In this document: piece by piece, positions 62,570 to 64,000 of the stretch
Numbering within the stretch: the stretch's first letter is position 1
Layout of the letters: each line of letters begins with the position of its first letter
NCBI RefSeq assembly: GCF_001584145.1
Contig: NZ_CP013232.1
Location: forward strand, 806,001 to 870,000
From: Collimonas fungivorans
Lineage (GTDB): Bacteria > Pseudomonadota > Gammaproteobacteria > Burkholderiales > Burkholderiaceae_D
DNA length: 64,000 nt
Reading direction: 5' to 3'
Position numbers and translations under genes: made by a program
The notes under the pieces: generated by a model
The model's input: only the letters and a program-made list of their open reading frames with translations
Databases searched by the model: none
What the model was told of the DNA's origin: nothing

Positions 62570-63730
62570 ATGGATTTCGAATTATCAGAGGAGCAACGCG
62601 CGTTCCAGCAGACCGCGCGTGATTTCGCCGCAGGAGAACTGGCGCCGCATGCCGCGAAATGGGATGCTGAAGCCATCTTCCCGACCGATGTCATCGCCAA
62701 GGCCGGCGAACTGGGTTTCTGTGGTTTGTACACGCCGGAAGAAGTGGGTGGCCTGGGTTTGTCGCGGCTGGACGCTACCATCGTGTTCGAAGAACTGGCG
62801 CGCGGCTGCACCTCGACCACGGCCTACCTGACGATCCACAACATGGTGAGCTGGATGATCGCCAACTGGGCTACGCCGGCAGTGAAAGATGCCTGGTGCG
62901 GCAAACTGGCGCTCGGCCAGAAGCTTGGTTCCTACTGCCTGACGGAACCCGGTTCGGGTTCCGATGCCGCCTCCCTCAAGACCAGCGCGGTGCTGACCGA
63001 TGGTTATTACGTGATCAACGGTTCCAAGGCGTTCATTTCCGGCGCTGGTTCTACCGATGTGCTGGTGCTGATGGCGCGCACCGGCGCCGGCGGCGCGCAT
63101 GGCGTTTCCGCCTTTGTCGTGCCGGCCGATGCGGCAGGCATCAGCTACGGCCGCAAGGAAGAAAAGATGGGCTGGAACAGCCAGCCGACACGCACTATCA
63201 GTTTCGACAATGTCCGGATTCCCGCCGACCACTTGCTGGGGCAAGAGGGCGAAGGCTTCCGCCTGGCGATGCGCGGCCTCGACGGCGGCCGCATCAATAT
63301 CGCCACCTGCTCGGTCGGCACGGCGCAGGCGGCGCTGGATGCAGCGCACGCATACATGAGCGAACGGCGGCAGTTCAACCGGCCGCTGTCGGATTTCCAG
63401 GCGCTGCAGTTCAAGCTGGCCGACATGCAGACCGAACTGGTGGCAGCGCGCCAGATGGTGCGCCTGGCGGCTTGCAAGCTGGATGCCAAGGATCCGAATG
63501 CAACCACCTACTGCGCCATGGCGAAACGCTTTGCCACCGATATCGGCTTCCAGATCTGCAACGAAGCGCTGCAAATCCACGGCGGTTACGGGTACATCCG
63601 CGAGTATCCGCTGGAACGCCATTTCCGCGATGTGCGCGTGCACCAGATCCTGGAAGGCACCAATGAAATCATGCGCGTGATCATTGCCCGCCAATTGCTG
63701 GGCAACGCATCCAACGAGGACATCCGATGA
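62570..63730 (+). CDS. Acyl-CoA dehydrogenase (isobutyryl-CoA dehydrogenase-like)
   Basis: A 386-residue FAD enzyme with 'YCLTEPGSGSDAASLKT', 'KEEKMGWNSQPTRTISFDNVRIPADHLLG' and 'ICNEALQIHGGYGYIREYPLERHFRDVRVHQILEGTNEIMRVII' (catalytic Glu in LEGTNE). Resemblance to short branched-chain enzymes, and an enoyl-CoA hydratase starting in its last codons, suggest valine/branched-chain acyl-CoA catabolism. ATG 62570 (MDFELSEEQ) follows GGAGGC and fits the family; the in-frame ATG-like start at 62519 does not. Confidence 0.92.
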   Translation: MDFELSEEQRAFQQTARDFAAGELAPHAAKWDAEAIFPTDVIAKAGELGFCGLYTPEEVGGLGLSRLDATIVFEELARGCTSTTAYLTIHNMVSWMIANWATPAVKDAWCGKLALGQKLGSYCLTEPGSGSDAASLKTSAVLTDGYYVINGSKAFISGAGSTDVLVLMARTGAGGAHGVSAFVVPADAAGISYGRKEEKMGWNSQPTRTISFDNVRIPADHLLGQEGEGFRLAMRGLDGGRINIATCSVGTAQAALDAAHAYMSERRQFNRPLSDFQALQFKLADMQTELVAARQMVRLAACKLDAKDPNATTYCAMAKRFATDIGFQICNEALQIHGGYGYIREYPLERHFRDVRVHQILEGTNEIMRVIIARQLLGNASNEDIR

Positions 63731-64000
63731 CTGACACGACCTATACCAACTTGCGGCTGGAAATCATCGGCCACACCGCCGTCGTCACGATGGCTAATCC
63801 GCCGGCCAATACCTGGACCGGCGCCGCCCTGCGCGACCTGACGCGCCTGGTCCAGGACCTGAACGCGGACAAGGATATCTACAGCCTGGTGCTCACCGGT
63901 GAAGGCGAAAAATTCTTTTGCGCCGGCGCCGACCTGAAACTGTTTGCCGATGGCGACAAGGTCATGGCGCGCGAAATGGCGCGCCGCTTTGGCGAGGCGT
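63727..64000 (+). CDS. Enoyl-CoA hydratase/isomerase family protein, N-terminal part
   Basis: The first 91 residues of a crotonase, cut by the window end. 'NLRLEIIGHTAVVTMANPPANTW' and 'LVLTGEGEKFFCAGADLKLFADGD' (oxyanion-hole loop) are typical. Its ATG overlaps the dehydrogenase TGA by 4 bases, so the two are coupled in one operon. Confidence 0.9.
   Translation, partial: MTDTTYTNLRLEIIGHTAVVTMANPPANTWTGAALRDLTRLVQDLNADKDIYSLVLTGEGEKFFCAGADLKLFADGDKVMAREMARRFGEA

Overview
The window is GC-rich, densely coded bacterial chromosome. Gene content and order (an mlaFEDCB-type cluster with mlaA, an ABC-2 exporter pair, bolA-murA-his operon-HIT-tatABC-htrA, plus gltBD and rnpB) fit a betaproteobacterium of the Oxalobacteraceae (Collimonas/Herbaspirillum/Janthinobacterium-like). 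The genus is an inference from gene order and protein character, not a database match.

Layout: 1-8.4 kb holds the end of a TonB-dependent receptor, a thioredoxin-fold protein, a GST, AMP nucleosidase, an MFS-nitronate monooxygenase pair and a divergent LysR regulator. 8.4-9.3 kb is a RAYT (REP-associated tyrosine transposase) unit flanked by inverted pairs of a short repeat. 9.4-15.7 kb is gltBD; gltB carries an apparent 1-base deletion near codon 47. 15.8-19.9 kb is the Mla phospholipid-transport cluster. 20-22 kb is an ABC-2 exporter and BolA. 22.1-30.6 kb is murA and the histidine genes hisG-D-(DNA methyltransferase)-B-H-A-F-I-E followed by a HIT protein; hisC is absent and an orphan DNA methyltransferase sits between hisD and hisB. 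30.7-35.4 kb is tatABC, DUF2461, an HtrA/DegS-like protease, a Nif3-like protein and an Hsp15-like S4 protein. 35.7-42.8 kb is a fatty-acid beta-oxidation operon led by a TetR regulator, which also carries an apparent 1-base deletion.

42.9-58.0 kb is an accessory island, visibly AT-richer over its first part (about 42.9-49.5 kb). On the minus strand it holds a tightly coupled three-gene set: a kinase-like/SF1 helicase fusion, a PLD-family nuclease with two HKD motifs, and a small two-TM SLATT-like protein. The first two match the architecture of the type I Mokosh anti-phage system; the third, starting 1 nt after the nuclease stop codon, would be an added membrane component. Next come a hypothetical protein, a SymE-like toxin, and an orphan type VI secretion payload module: vgrG, a Tle4-like lipase with a full Ser-Asp-His triad, and two Tli4-like immunity genes with diverged N-terminal and nearly identical C-terminal halves.

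58.0-64 kb returns to the core genome: an entericidin-like lipoprotein too short for most gene finders, MarC, an ornithine cyclodeaminase-family protein with a DadA-like dehydrogenase, RNase P RNA, a fasciclin-domain protein, and the start of an acyl-CoA catabolism operon cut by the window edge. I saw no tRNA, 5S/16S/23S rRNA or CRISPR array.
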